Positions 35,035-44,058 are shown, counted from the first letter of the stretch. The stretch is 64,000 nucleotides of DNA from Bradyrhizobium sp. JYMT SZCCT0428 (GCF_018131075.1 NZ_JAFCLS010000027.1:56052-120051), one strand, 5' to 3'. The notes: generated from the letters alone by a model not told the origin. Translations and numbers: made by a program.

Positions 35035-35169
35035 CAGGGTGAGCGGCATCGTAAAGACAAACAGAGTTTCATCCTCTGTGGACGTCACGTTGATCCTGCC
35101 GCCGTGCGCATGCGCAATCTGCGACGCAATGTGGAGCCCCAGACCGAGACCCTGACGGCTGTCGCGCAC
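35035..35169 (-). pseudogene. C-terminal fragment of a histidine kinase
   Basis: The minus strand encodes RQGLGLGLHIASQIAHAHGG followed by RINVTSTEDETLFVFTMPL. This is the G2 box and last strand of a HATPase_c domain. Upstream DNA in all frames lacks the rest of the kinase, and the frame runs on into non-kinase sequence after about 60 residues. It is a leftover of a deleted kinase gene. Confidence 0.75.
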
Positions 35170-35351
35170 GTCGCTCCGGGTGGGAAGATTCTATCTGCAT
35201 TTCAAAAGTGGCGATGGCCTATTCTACGAGGAGGAGGGCGCATCAAGCTGAACAAGCGACCGAACCATGTGCCTAATTCAACCAGGCGAAGGCTGCTCTT
35301 AAGACCGAGAGCCCACCTCGCATCGCATTAAGCTCGAAAGTTAAGGCACCA

Positions 35352-36257
35352 CTACGATTCTTTCAGCTTCGCCGGTCGGGCCGCCGTTTCGATTGGCTCG
35401 CGAATAATCCGCTCATATTCCGCGATCACCTGGGCGCCGATCAACAAGACCAATGCGCCAAGCTCCACACTCAATAGCACAGCGATCGACGTGGTGAGGG
35501 AGCCGTAAACAAGTTGAATCTGAGACATGGTTGCGTAGTACCAAGCCAGAATGTGCCTCATCACTTCCCAAAGGAGCGTGGCGGTCACTCCGCCAATCAG
35601 TGCATGACGCAAGGACAATCGCCCCACAGGCATCACAAAATAGATCGCAGTTAGCAGAAAGATCTCACCAGTAACTCCAACGATATAGAGGAGAAAAATG
35701 GAAAATTGGTCCAGGGAATGTGGCTGACCGAGAATCACGATACTTCGAGTGCCCACGAACTGGAGCACTCCGGAAAGGACGGTGACGATGAGTAGCCCTA
35801 CACCCAAAAAAAGGATGAACAAGTAGGGCATAACGGCTGACACCAGGAAATGTCGGCGCTTGATTTTGACCCGATGAAAGAAAATCACCGACATTGCGTT
35901 CTCGAGAATAGTAAACGCCAGTGCGCTAAAGAAAAGCATTGTGACGAACAGGATCCAGCCGACGACTTGCTTTTGAGCGAGGAACGTCCGAACTTCCTCT
36001 ACCAAAGCTCCTGATTGCCCTGGAATTACAAACTCGAGATATTCACTTAGGGTCAAAAGAAGGCGGTCTTCCGGGACGATGTGGGAGAGGGCCATTAGAA
36101 TGAGGATAAGCAGCGGGACTAACGACAACAACGTGTAGTACGCCACTGCGCCAGCGAGCAAAACACCCTGGTTGGCACGAAACTGTGTGATCACCGCCAA
36201 AGCGAAGGCGCCTGGTTGATTTAACACCTTCTTGGCGGTTTGGCCCGCAGTCCACAT
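35352..36257 (-). CDS. YihY/BrkB-family membrane protein
   Basis: The 301-residue integral membrane protein has about six hydrophobic helices. Typical segments are NQGVLLAGAVAYYTLLSLVPLLILI, GWILFVTMLFFSALAFTILENAMSVIF, and VTATLLWEVMRHILAWYYATMSQIQLVYGSLTTSIAVLL near the end. The family was once called ribonuclease BN, but it has no demonstrated nuclease activity and its role is unknown. Length and topology are normal. It stands alone on the minus strand. Confidence 0.88.
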   Translation of the reverse strand: MWTAGQTAKKVLNQPGAFALAVITQFRANQGVLLAGAVAYYTLLSLVPLLILILMALSHIVPEDRLLLTLSEYLEFVIPGQSGALVEEVRTFLAQKQVVGWILFVTMLFFSALAFTILENAMSVIFFHRVKIKRRHFLVSAVMPYLFILFLGVGLLIVTVLSGVLQFVGTRSIVILGQPHSLDQFSIFLLYIVGVTGEIFLLTAIYFVMPVGRLSLRHALIGGVTATLLWEVMRHILAWYYATMSQIQLVYGSLTTSIAVLLSVELGALVLLIGAQVIAEYERIIREPIETAARPAKLKES

Positions 36258-36312
36258 CGACCAAGTCCGTTGTTTTTATGCCCAGAAAGAAAAATTGCCT
36301 AGTCGGTTGAAG

Positions 36313-36552
36313 CTAGTCCTCGAGAATTGATTTTGTGGCGTCAAATACCTGCTCGGCCGTGCCCTTGATTATGCCTTTCGCCCATGCCTGAAAAACCGTT
36401 ACGTAGGCGTCCTTGTAGGCCGCATCGTCCGCCGAAAAATAAACCTCGTCGGTAGCGGTATCTAAAACAAGCGCCCCTTTGTCGATGCAAATTTCCTCAA
36501 TAAGAGCTAGACGCTCTTCTTGTTCCGCGAGGTGACGCTTTACAATGCTCAT
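36313..36552 (-). CDS. small hypothetical protein
   Basis: The 79-residue acidic protein reads MSIVKRHLAEQEERLALIEE, then ICIDKGALVLDTATDEVYFS with a helical C-terminus. AGAGGTG sits 8 bp before ATG 36552. The annotated GTG at 36561 overlaps that ribosome site and is less likely. It ends 55 bp after the YihY start region on the same strand. No known domain. Confidence 0.55.
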   Translation of the reverse strand: MSIVKRHLAEQEERLALIEEICIDKGALVLDTATDEVYFSADDAAYKDAYVTVFQAWAKGIIKGTAEQVFDATKSILED

Positions 36553-36729
36553 TTGAAACACCTCTTGGTTCTTAGGTAACCCGACCGCAGAAGTACAGGC
36601 TTGATGACTTGCAGATTTGCTCGATCTCGAAGGGGCAGCAGTGACCGGTGGGCGGCTTTCGCGATTTACGGCGAGACCATGTATAGTTATGCCCGTTATC
36701 AGCCCGGGCTAAAACGAGATGTGCGCAAA

Positions 36730-36945
36730 TCAACGGGGCGCTATCTGCAGTTCCAAAAGGGCCATTCTCTGCAATGATGATGGGTCTCTTTCACCTTCTT
36801 TGGCCGACCGCAGAATGGATTCGGCAATGGCTTGCACGTGTGACGTGCTCACGGGTTCTGGCAGCGCCGCAATCGCGGCGTCTAGAGCGATTTTCATAAG
36901 ACTTATCGTTTCGGGTGGAAATGATGCATTGGAAAAGTCCCTCAT
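36730..36945 (-). CDS. small hypothetical protein of a Bradyrhizobium-typical family
   Basis: The 71-residue protein contains FPPETISLMKIALDAAIAALPEP and a helical segment SHVQAIAESILRSAKEGERDPSSLQRMALLEL. This pattern recurs in many short rhizobial proteins of unknown function. Its start follows no clear operon partner. It may be a regulatory or stress-related small protein (inference from the surrounding gene content only). Confidence 0.6.
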   Translation of the reverse strand: MRDFSNASFPPETISLMKIALDAAIAALPEPVSTSHVQAIAESILRSAKEGERDPSSLQRMALLELQIAPR

Positions 36946-37063
36946 CTCGCGTCACTCCTATGGGCATGCCGTGCCTTGCCCTCAGCTAAGAGGACCTTTC
37001 GCAATTGAAGACCCCACCGACCAACCCATTATCGGGCTATATTAGGAAGCGCCGTGCCTGGCT

Positions 37064-37507
37064 TCAGTCGTCAATTACCATCTCAACCAATTTGGCCATC
37101 TTGTCCCGTGTCAGATCACCCGAATTCGAAATGTACGGTTCCACGTCTGGAGCGTAGACATAAGGCGTCCCTCTTGCTGTTCCACTGTCTCCAGCCCGGG
37201 TTACGATGATATTCCCGAATGCAGTTGTGATGCTGGTTGGTGCGCCACTACCAATGGTGAAGGAGACCCCGACGGGCCGATGATCATTCAGCTCGATCTG
37301 GGAGGCAAACGAGAACTGGTCGCCCAAATGGTGCTTCAGCTCCGATAGAAACGGAATAACCTCCCTCTCCATTGCACGTTTGCAATGTTCAGAATCCGCC
37401 GTTCTCTTTTCAATATTCTCCGCTGCAATGCCTGTCTGCTTTTCTTTTTCGACTACGGCAGCGGCGATCTTGTCTCTAAATTTATGAGCCAGTTGTTCGG
37501 CGTTCAT
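37064..37507 (-). CDS. hypothetical protein
   Basis: The 147-residue soluble protein has an N-terminal coiled-coil-like helix (AEQLAHKFRDKIAAAVVEKEKQTG ... REVIPFLSELKHHLG) and a predicted beta-rich C-terminal half (HRPVGVSFTIGSGAPTSITTAFGNIIVTRAG). It has no signal or membrane segment. I do not recognise the family. It lies divergent from a receiver gene starting at 37825. Confidence 0.65.
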   Translation of the reverse strand: MNAEQLAHKFRDKIAAAVVEKEKQTGIAAENIEKRTADSEHCKRAMEREVIPFLSELKHHLGDQFSFASQIELNDHRPVGVSFTIGSGAPTSITTAFGNIIVTRAGDSGTARGTPYVYAPDVEPYISNSGDLTRDKMAKLVEMVIDD

Positions 37508-37824
37508 TTTGTTAGTTCCAGTTCAGTTGGCTGTCGAAGCATGGCTTTGCGCCGTGACTGTGGCTTATCAGCGTTCAGCACTGAAAGGAAAATCGCAGCC
37601 TATTCCTGTCGCAAACTGCTTCCGTCAAAAACGAATCCACTTTTCCTCGACAATCGTCATTTCCACATGGAACGGGTCATCGCTTAGACTGTTGTCGATA
37701 GACCTCCAGCGAAATAGTTAGTTCCAATGGCCATAGCGTGCTTTGCCGCGTTGGCGAGATTTAATTACTCAGCTTCGGCTACATTTTTGTCCGTTCGTCC
37801 CTCAGCGGCAACGTGGGAGACGCA

Positions 37825-38205
37825 ATGAATCACGAGCATTCACCTGTTGTTTTGGTGGTGGAGGACGAGTGGCTCCTTCGGTTGCTTGCAGTTGAACTTG
37901 TCGAGGATGCTGGATTTGTTGCTCTACAGGCCGCTAACGCTGACGAGGCCATCGTAATACTGGAACAACGAGTGGACATTGCGCTGATATTAACGGATGT
38001 CGACATGCCCGGAACTATGGATGGTCTAAGACTCGCTCACGCCGTGCGGCGTCGGTGGCCGCCTATCAAGATCATAATCGTCTCTGGTAAAACGCGTTTA
38101 TCCGATGCGGAGTTGCCAACCGAGACGCGATTTTTTCCAAAGCCCTATTCTGTGCCTGAGATGATCGGTGAGCTGCTGTCGCTGGTTGCGCCTCCCTCCA
38201 TCTAG
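37825..38205 (+). CDS. stand-alone response regulator receiver, paralog
   Basis: This 126-residue receiver-only protein has VVEDEWLLRLLAVELVEDAG with the acidic pair, the phospho-acceptor Asp in LILTDVDMPGTMDGL, the Ser in IIIVSGK and the Lys in FFPKPY. It is strongly similar to the receiver at 33588-33974 along its whole length. ATG 37825 has GGGAG upstream and is preferred over GTG 37813. The PRC-barrel gene and a kinase pseudogene follow on the same strand. Confidence 0.9.
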   Translation: MNHEHSPVVLVVEDEWLLRLLAVELVEDAGFVALQAANADEAIVILEQRVDIALILTDVDMPGTMDGLRLAHAVRRRWPPIKIIIVSGKTRLSDAELPTETRFFPKPYSVPEMIGELLSLVAPPSI

Positions 38206-38301
38206 GGAGTCGATTGGAATAGTCAGTACGAGTTCAACCGCCACCAGTTCGTCAATGTTCTGCTTCCAGCACTTAGTTCGGTTCCTACCGAGGAGAGTTC
38301 T

Positions 38302-39027
38302 TTGATCTTTAAACTAGCCTTCGCAGCCCTTTTAAGCGTGACATTCATCGCAGAGTGCAGCGCTGACTGCCAGATTGCGGACGCGGGTCTTGAAGAGGCC
38401 GTGCTGCAAAATCCACGACTTCGGGGACCGGCGAACAGCCAATCGGTCCGCGATCTTCGGAGCCTTAGAGACGCTGCGTTTACCCTGCGCTCATACGGTC
38501 GTCATGATGATTGCGAGCGGCTCCTGGCGAACATCCGCGAGCTAATCGCCGGCCCGCCTATGGGGTCTCTTGGAGATAACGATGAGGACGAAGCAGCGAA
38601 GCAGACCAACGCTAGCGAACCTAAAGTCCAGCGCGGTGCTGCTCTAGGGACCCGCGGAAAAAAGGATGCAAAACCCCTGATGGAAATTGGTGACCTGGCT
38701 CCTAGCTTGAGGTCTGATGAAATCGTAGGTGCCGAAGTGCGTAGTGCGGACGATAAAATTGTGGGCGAGGTCAGAAATATTGTATTCGGTGCCAAGGACA
38801 GTCGGGATTACGTGATCGTAGCTTCAGGTGGATTTTTCACAACGGGGAAGGACAGCGTGGTTGTTCCACTTAAGCTGCTTAAGGTCTCGCAGGACCGGTC
38901 GAGCTTTTATCTGTTAGTGACAAAGGATGCGTTGAAGTCAATACCCACTATGCCCGACCAAGACTACAACTGGCTTACAGACGAAAAGTGGAGGGCCCGC
39001 AACGACCAACTGTTCAAGCAGCAATGA
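38302..39027 (+). CDS. exported PRC-barrel domain protein
   Basis: The 241-residue protein starts with TTG and has a signal peptide (LIFKLAFAALLSVTFIAECSADC). A helical middle part is followed by a charged linker (residues 95-130) and a PRC-barrel at the C-terminus (SDEIVGAEVRSADDKIVGEVRNIVFGAKDSRDYVIVASGGFF ... VVPLKLLKV). PRC-barrels bind proteins or small ligands and several exported ones are stress-related. GAGGAGAG precedes the start. Its TGA overlaps the ATG of the following kinase pseudogene, so the two were once translationally coupled. Confidence 0.75.
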   Translation: MIFKLAFAALLSVTFIAECSADCQIADAGLEEAVLQNPRLRGPANSQSVRDLRSLRDAAFTLRSYGRHDDCERLLANIRELIAGPPMGSLGDNDEDEAAKQTNASEPKVQRGAALGTRGKKDAKPLMEIGDLAPSLRSDEIVGAEVRSADDKIVGEVRNIVFGAKDSRDYVIVASGGFFTTGKDSVVVPLKLLKVSQDRSSFYLLVTKDALKSIPTMPDQDYNWLTDEKWRARNDQLFKQQ

Positions 39028-40075
39028 CTCTCAGAGCATCACGAGCCAATCCCCCTGGAATGGAAGGTTACGCCTTGCCCATATCAACATTGTTATTGGA
39101 GGGATGGCCCGCAAAGCAGGTCTCGTTGGCGCTAGAAGCCGGTGGCGTTGCGCTCTGGACCTGGAATTTGGACACTGACCGCTTTACCATGGATGAGCGG
39201 GCTTTCGGCCTCTGGGCACTGCCGACCAGTGAGACTGTGACATTCGACGAACTCTCCAGCAAAATACACCCGGCCGATCGGGATAGGGTTAGAGCGGGTT
39301 TCAACGCAACGCGAAGCATTCACGGTCCTTACGAAATCGATTTTCGTATCATGATTGATAAGGAGGTTCGCTGGATATCAGCCCGTGGGTTAGGAAGCGA
39401 TGCCGGCATTGTCGGCCGCATAATGCTAGGAATCTTCCTGGATGTTACCGGCCGGAAGCAGGTCGAGGAAGCAAATGAGCTCCTCGCGGGCCGAGATGAG
39501 TCATAGGGTGAAAAACCTACTGGCGATTGCCGCGGGTCTAGCGGCTCTCACATCACGATCTACTGAGACTGCTTCGGACATGGCACGGGAGCTCACGCAG
39601 CGGCTGACAGCCCTAGGACCGGCTCACGATCTCGTTCGCCCGCTGCCCGGCGAAGAAACTAAAGACGCCCTATTGGGATCTAATTTCAGTGTTGTTGGCG
39701 CCTTACGATGACATGGGAGCTTTTAGCGGGCGAGTGCGGGTTTCGGTTCCACGAATGGCGGTTAGCGAAGCGGCGGCAACTACGCTGGCCCTAGTTGTCC
39801 ATGAGCTGGCCACCAACTCTCTGAAATACGGTGCGCTATCGTCTGATGCTGGCACTCTTGACGTATCTTGTGCTCCGCATCCCACGGAAGTGGTCCTCGT
39901 CTGGACTGAAAGAGGAGGGCCACCGGTTAAAGCACCGACCGGGAAGGGCGGGTTCGGCAGCAAATTGATCAACCGGGCGGTCGGCACACAGCTTGGTGGG
40001 ACCATTGCTCGTGAATGGATCGCCTAAGGAGTGGTAGTGGCGCTGACGGTGCAAAAAGACCGTTTGTCGTGCTAA
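39024..40075 (+). pseudogene. PAS-HWE histidine kinase, two frameshifts and a nonsense codon
   Basis: Frame one gives a PAS domain (ALEAGGVALWTWNLDTDRFTMDERAF ... DVTGRKQVEEANELLA). Near 39490 the reading moves to a second frame with the phospho-acceptor (AEMSHRVKNLLAIAAGLAAL). Near 39690 it moves to a third frame with the ATPase core (ALVVHELATNSLKYGALS, then GFGSKLINRAVG). TAA at 40025-40027 cuts that frame, after which GVVVALTVQKDRLSC continues in phase to 40075. Three separate lesions show it is dead. Its ATG overlaps the PRC-barrel stop. Confidence 0.85.
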
Positions 40076-40200
40076 CTTCAGTTAATCTTTACTGATGACG
40101 ATTGGTGGCGTTGGACCTCGCGTTGACGTTCGGGTTAACGAAAGCGGTCGAGCCAGCCAGCTCGCGGTGAACCACGGGCCGCATACCTGAGGAGGGTGCC

Positions 40201-40401
40201 ATGAACGAGCCATTACAAGGGTACGTTCGCACCAACGTTCCGTTGCGTATTTTGGGTACGGCAATCCAGAAGTCGCCTGGTGCCCCGTCGGAGGGCTTCC
40301 TGGAAATTTCAACTGAGGATGGCGTACTCCGACTCTCCATAAGTAGCGACGCGGCCAGAGACCTGCAGATTGATTTGGACCAATTTATAGGCGAAAAATG
40401 A
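40201..40401 (+). CDS. small hypothetical protein
   Basis: The 66-residue protein reads MNEPLQGYVRTNVPLRILG, then SEGFLEISTEDGVLRLSIS, and ends in a helix DAARDLQIDLDQFIG. GAGGAGGG lies before ATG 40201, a very good ribosome site. A compact beta-helix fold is likely. No family is recognised and no operon partner is seen. Confidence 0.6.
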   Translation: MNEPLQGYVRTNVPLRILGTAIQKSPGAPSEGFLEISTEDGVLRLSISSDAARDLQIDLDQFIGEK

Positions 40402-40622
40402 GGTCCGCGCCGGGCTTCTAAACAATGGAGCGATCGTTACCGAGTTTGCTTGATTCCACACTACCGGATGCAACGTCCCCCACATTGTATCCGATGAAAA
40501 GTCGGCTCCAGTCGCCGTCCCGCCACTGGCGTCGTGTATTTGACGCTCAAGACACCACACCCTGCCAAAGCGCAATGCCGACCAGGGTTACTATTCTTGG
40601 CGTCCCGTTTGCCGCGAAAGCC

Positions 40623-40931
40623 TTACTGGTTTTGCCATTTCAATCTTAGTACTTCCCATTTTTTCTCTATCCACGCCAAGGCAGTAACGAGAGGCTTTTG
40701 TAAAAAGGGGATGTCCTGTGCAATCAACAGGAAACCGAGGGGCAGCATCCAGACACCCAACACAGGTAAGAAGCTAAAAATGCCACCGAGAATGAATAGT
40801 AAGGCCACCGCTAGCCGAGCCGCGAATGACGACGGTTTGCGCAACCAGCGAATGAACTGAGAGACCCTTGCCGGAACTCGCCGGTTGATCATCTCAAAAT
40901 ACCTGTTCAACTCCGCTTTGGTGGCTGGCAT
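40623..40931 (-). CDS. small two-helix membrane protein
   Basis: The 102-residue protein has an amphipathic N-terminus (MPATKAELNRYFEMINRRVPARVSQFIRWLRKP) and a hydrophobic hairpin (FAARLAVALLFILGGIFSFLPVLGVWMLPLGFLLIAQDIPF). The central LGVWMLPLG resembles PGPGW-type inner-membrane proteins. A longer version starting at 41009 is possible. No function is known. Related short proteins are widespread in the genus. Confidence 0.6.
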   Translation of the reverse strand: MPATKAELNRYFEMINRRVPARVSQFIRWLRKPSSFAARLAVALLFILGGIFSFLPVLGVWMLPLGFLLIAQDIPFLQKPLVTALAWIEKKWEVLRLKWQNQ

Positions 40932-41308
40932 TTTCTGCGCCTTCGCTAGTAGCGTGCTCGGATTTACTATCCGGCGAAAGACCAACGCTGCTGGTGACGA
41001 AAGTTTCATGTTGAGGCATCTTTTTTCGGCCTAAACATTTGAGCGGGGCCGAACATTGCGAACACAATATAACCCGCGGCTCGATGCAGGTCCGGATCTC
41101 TTGATCGGATCTTCCTCGCTGACTGGCCGCTACTAGCTCCACCACCGCTTGATAGGCCGCTCATCCAATGAGAACGCCCGAATACGTGCAAATCTGCGCC
41201 TCGACTTTTTATCATTTTTGGCTCACTGCCTTGCGTCGGTGCGCTTGCTAAAGACCAAGTGAAACCCGGCGCCTAGTGCCAGCAGACGACCCCCGAAGCC
41301 GCCCCATC

Positions 41309-41332
41309 TCCCCCGAGGGGGCCGTTTCTTTT
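41309..41332 (+). terminator. terminator-like hairpin, plus strand
   Basis: CCCCC-GA-GGGGG stem followed by CCGTTTCTTTT. No plus-strand gene lies directly upstream. Confidence 0.4.
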
Positions 41333-41760
41333 GGGAGTAAGCTTGTCTCCGATTCCATCTGCTAGGGTGGGGGATGGGAATAAGCCGGTTGGGCCGGGAG
41401 CGATCTTGCTCGCTTCATTTGCTTCGGTGCCATGCGACTATAACCGTGGCGGCTTCCAGCCAATCGGTCATCCGAAATTGAAGGCCACTTCCGCGAAGTC
41501 CTGGCGTGATGCGAATTAGACTGCAACCCTCCAACTGTCTACGATACGCAGGCTAGGGAGAGGTTACCACACCGGCAATTGAAGCGCCGTTGCGAAAGAC
41601 CTGTTACCGTACAGACCGGACGGTCTTGCTGCTTACTTGGATGGACTGCGCAAGGGGGACCGCCGGAGTCACCAGCGCTTCTGGGAGCAACTCTAGCGGG
41701 AATCGATTTTCGGACGGTATCTGACCGCCGTTTTATGCGCCGGTGCCATCGGGCACCTAG

Positions 41761-41790
41761 CCCAAAAGAAACGGCCCCAGCACTGGGGAG
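41761..41790 (-). terminator. terminator-like hairpin, minus strand
   Basis: On the minus strand the stem CCCCAG/CTGGGG is followed by the same CCGTTTCTTTT tail as at 41309. It lies 120 bp beyond the stop of the 41913-42107 gene and could serve it. Confidence 0.45.
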
Positions 41791-41912
41791 AGCTGAGGCC
41801 GCCATTCCAACGAATGCCATCGAGCGCTGCCATCCGGTAGTTTGCAATGAATTCACCCCTGAAACATTCGTTCCAAATCAGTGGCCTGTTTTTTTGAATC
41901 TGCGAGTGGCCT

Positions 41913-42107
41913 CTAAGTCTTCGGCGCGCGCGACCCGCTACGCTCTATCCCGTTGTTGATTTCGCTTATGCAGGCTTCGACGGCCTTCTCTCGGGTCGGG
42001 AAAAGGTCGCCGCTGATGACGGGACGCCCGTTGGCCGGAAGGATTATCCAGGCCCATTTGTGCGGCTCGATCTCGCGAACCTGGTATTCAATCGAACGGT
42101 ACTGCAT
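41913..42107 (-). CDS. small hypothetical protein
   Basis: The 64-residue protein reads MQYRSIEYQVREIEPHKWAW, then IILPANGRPVISGDLFPTRE and a helical tail (EKAVEACISEINNGIE). This is the small DUF-like pattern (strand-strand-helix with a conserved Trp) common in Bradyrhizobium. An in-frame ATG three codons upstream (42116) is an alternative; neither has a strong ribosome site. Function unknown. Confidence 0.55.
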   Translation of the reverse strand: MQYRSIEYQVREIEPHKWAWIILPANGRPVISGDLFPTREKAVEACISEINNGIERSGSRAPKT

Positions 42108-42429
42108 TCTAAGCATATAATCACAGCGGCCTACTTTGTTCCGGCGAGTGGCCTACCTCGGCCAGTACCGCCAAGGGGTACTGGCCTGTTTCGACCTCTA
42201 GTGCCTAATTTGAAAACCGCAGTGGCCTGTTTTGGTTTTTGGGGGCGTAATCAGGGAATGATGTTTTACAAGAGAAGATCGGTCCTCCGGGGCCATTGCC
42301 GCCCGCCACGGAGCCTCCCCATGTCCTGCCACTTTCACCGCACAATCGAATCCCTGAAACGCGAGAACGCTTGGCTTCGAGCGCAGCTAACCCGTTTGTC
42401 CGAGCAAAGTAAGTCAGGGCCAGGGCTTG

Positions 42430-42590
42430 ATGCCAGATCAAGATGCGGAACGCTTTCGTCAAGAAGCCGAGGAATGTAGGCATCAAGCGGGGAAGGCCAC
42501 AGTCAGCGCGACAAAGAGGAATGGCTCCGGCTTGCCGCTGAGTGGATCAAGTTGGCGCAATCGGCTGATGGACGAAAGTCGCTATTCTAA
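42430..42590 (+). pseudogene. small helical protein gene with a frameshift
   Basis: The first frame gives DAERFRQEAEECRHQAGKAT. After about 42500 the family continuation QRDKEEWLRLAAEWIKLAQS followed by ADGRKSLF lies in another frame up to TAA 42588-42590. Together they match the small amphipathic protein family also seen, intact and distantly, at 33399. A 1- or 2-bp indel in the ACAGTCAG region explains the break. Confidence 0.65.
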
Positions 42591-42722
42591 AGGCATAAAA
42601 GGAGGAAGGCGACCATCAGTGGGGTAGCCGCCAAGATCAAAGACGGTCCAGGCGATGCATCGGCGGACAATTGGTACTCATGACGCACGGTACCCAGAAT
42701 CTGGCCAATCGCCGGCCCCACC

Positions 42723-43052
42723 GTGGGGGACGTGCGCTTCGCCAGTGAGACCGAACAACGCCGGTTTGTGTTTCTCGGCAAGGCCGCGATCTATTCGGCC
42801 GGGACCACCTTTATGAGCTTCTTCATGCGCGAGAACCGCTATCTGTCCCGCGGCACGCGGCTGAGGATTCACGATCGCAAACTGGCGAAGCACCTGGTGA
42901 TCGATGGCCCGCTTACAACCTGCCTCGCGACCGTGTAGGCCACGCTGAACGAAATCGAGTGCTCGATCGCCATTCAGAACGAGGGTTTCCAGAATCTGGT
43001 GCTGGGCTCCAGTTTCGGCCTCGATGAAGTGCTCAAGCGCGCGCAGACATAA
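42723..43052 (+). pseudogene. remnant of an unknown protein gene with an internal stop
   Basis: One plus frame reads FASETEQRRFVFLGKAAIYS, then MRENRYLSRGTRLRIHDRKL. It meets TAG at 42936-42938 and continues in phase as ATLNEIECSIAIQNEGFQNL to TAA 43050-43052. Codon use and GC are higher than in the flanks, as for an old coding sequence. No start codon with a ribosome site is present, and I do not recognise the family. Confidence 0.55.
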
Positions 43053-43223
43053 AGAATATTCAGCTAGAGCCGTATGTCGCTCGGCCGAGTGGGGCAGCAT
43101 CGATATTCGAGCAATCGAAGGTTCTAGAAATGTGGTCATGCCCAGCGGCGTCCTCGAAAAGGAGGACGTTTCTGCGCCTGGGGATTAAATATCAGGGACT
43201 GGGTCAAGCAGGTCTGAGCATAA

Positions 43224-43403
43224 TCACTGCTTCGACTTTTTCCCGGTCTTCTTGCTTTTAGAAGCTTTCTTCCCACTTTTTTTGGCGGTTTTTGCAGAGC
43301 GCTTTTTAGCCGCGGTTTTCTTTTTTTTCTTTGCCATGGCGTTCGTGATCTGGCGCCCCGTCATCGGTACGTTAGAGTCATTGCGTTTGGATTTCTTCGC
43401 CAT
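43224..43403 (-). CDS. short Lys-rich (histone H1-like) protein
   Basis: This 59-residue gene, short of usual length cut-offs, has GGGAG six bases before its ATG. It reads MAKKSKRNDSNVPMTGRQIT, NAM and then an almost pure Lys/Ala/Ser/Thr tail (AKKKKKTAAKKRSAKTAKKS and on). Such peptides resemble the C-terminal tails of eukaryotic histone H1 and bacterial AlgP/Hc1 proteins that bind DNA non-specifically. A larger Lys-rich gene lies 57 bp upstream on the same strand, so the two probably form a pair. Confidence 0.7.
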   Translation of the reverse strand: MAKKSKRNDSNVPMTGRQITNAMAKKKKKTAAKKRSAKTAKKSGKKASKSKKTGKKSKQ

Positions 43404-43460
43404 GGTTTCTCCCTCGCCCAGATGATGTGAGGCGTTTCAAAGTCTAAAAAGAGCTAAACG

Positions 43461-43832
43461 TTAGCGCTTTGACTTTTTACTTTTCTTCTTGGATGACCTT
43501 TGGGCGGATTTCTTCGACGCCTTCTTAGCTGACTTCTTCGGTGCGGTCTTCCCGGCCTTTTTCGCAGAACTCTTGGCCGATTTCCTTGCTGCTTTCTTTG
43601 GAGCTTTCTTCGCTGTCTTCTTAGTCGCGGCTTTGGCTACTTTCTTGGCGGCCTTCTTCACCGACTTCGGCACGCGCTTCGCAACCGCTTTAGTGGCCTT
43701 CTTAGCGACAGTCTTGACGGCGGCCTCAGCCAATGTCCCGGCGGCCCCGGCGACCAGGTCGGTCATTTGCTCCATGATGGGCTTCTTGGATTGGTCGGCC
43801 TCATTAGCTTGCTCGGGCTTTTCAGTGTCCAT
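43461..43832 (-). CDS. histone H1-like Lys/Ala-rich DNA-binding protein
   Basis: The 123-residue protein has an acidic N-terminus of about 30 residues (MDTEKPEQANEADQSKKPIM), then a hydrophobic-alanine helix (AGAAGTLAEAAVKTVAKKATKAV). From residue about 55 an array of KKA/KKS repeats runs to the end. Proteins of this kind compact DNA or bind polyphosphate and nucleic acids. ATG 43832 is preceded by GGAGGACACC, an excellent ribosome site. The longer frame from 43853 is not needed. The plus-strand open frame over it is a shadow. Confidence 0.8.
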   Translation of the reverse strand: MDTEKPEQANEADQSKKPIMEQMTDLVAGAAGTLAEAAVKTVAKKATKAVAKRVPKSVKKAAKKVAKAATKKTAKKAPKKAARKSAKSSAKKAGKTAPKKSAKKASKKSAQRSSKKKSKKSKR

Positions 43833-44058
43833 GGTGTCCTCCAGAATCGGCATCCTAGCTCATTTTGCCTTCAGGCGGCATTGGTAGGGTGGGGTATCTC
43901 CCCAAGAAATCATTCAGAGGGACTGATTTTATGGAAATAGTGGCAGCCATCATCACGGGGGTCTTGAGCTTAGATTATCCTGGCTAAACGCCGATCCGCC
44001 ATTCGGCCCCTAAGTTGCCACGCAATCGCTTAATGCTAGAAGGGCACCTCACCCTTGT

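Larger units (their letters stand above)
41010..41912. other. 900-bp region without a supported gene
   Basis: No frame here has a ribosome site together with a recognisable domain. It contains two facing terminator-like hairpins that share the tail CCGTTTCTTTT (41309-41332 and 41761-41790). The motif AGTGGCCTGTTTT occurs near 41882 and again near 42219. It looks like decayed sequence. Confidence 0.5.

Noticed and set aside
43489..43887. Phe/Ala-rich 132-codon plus-strand frame resembling a membrane protein
   Set aside because: It is the complement of the Lys-repeat gene; AAG/AAA codons read as CTT/TTT. The Lys-rich strand has the ribosome site.
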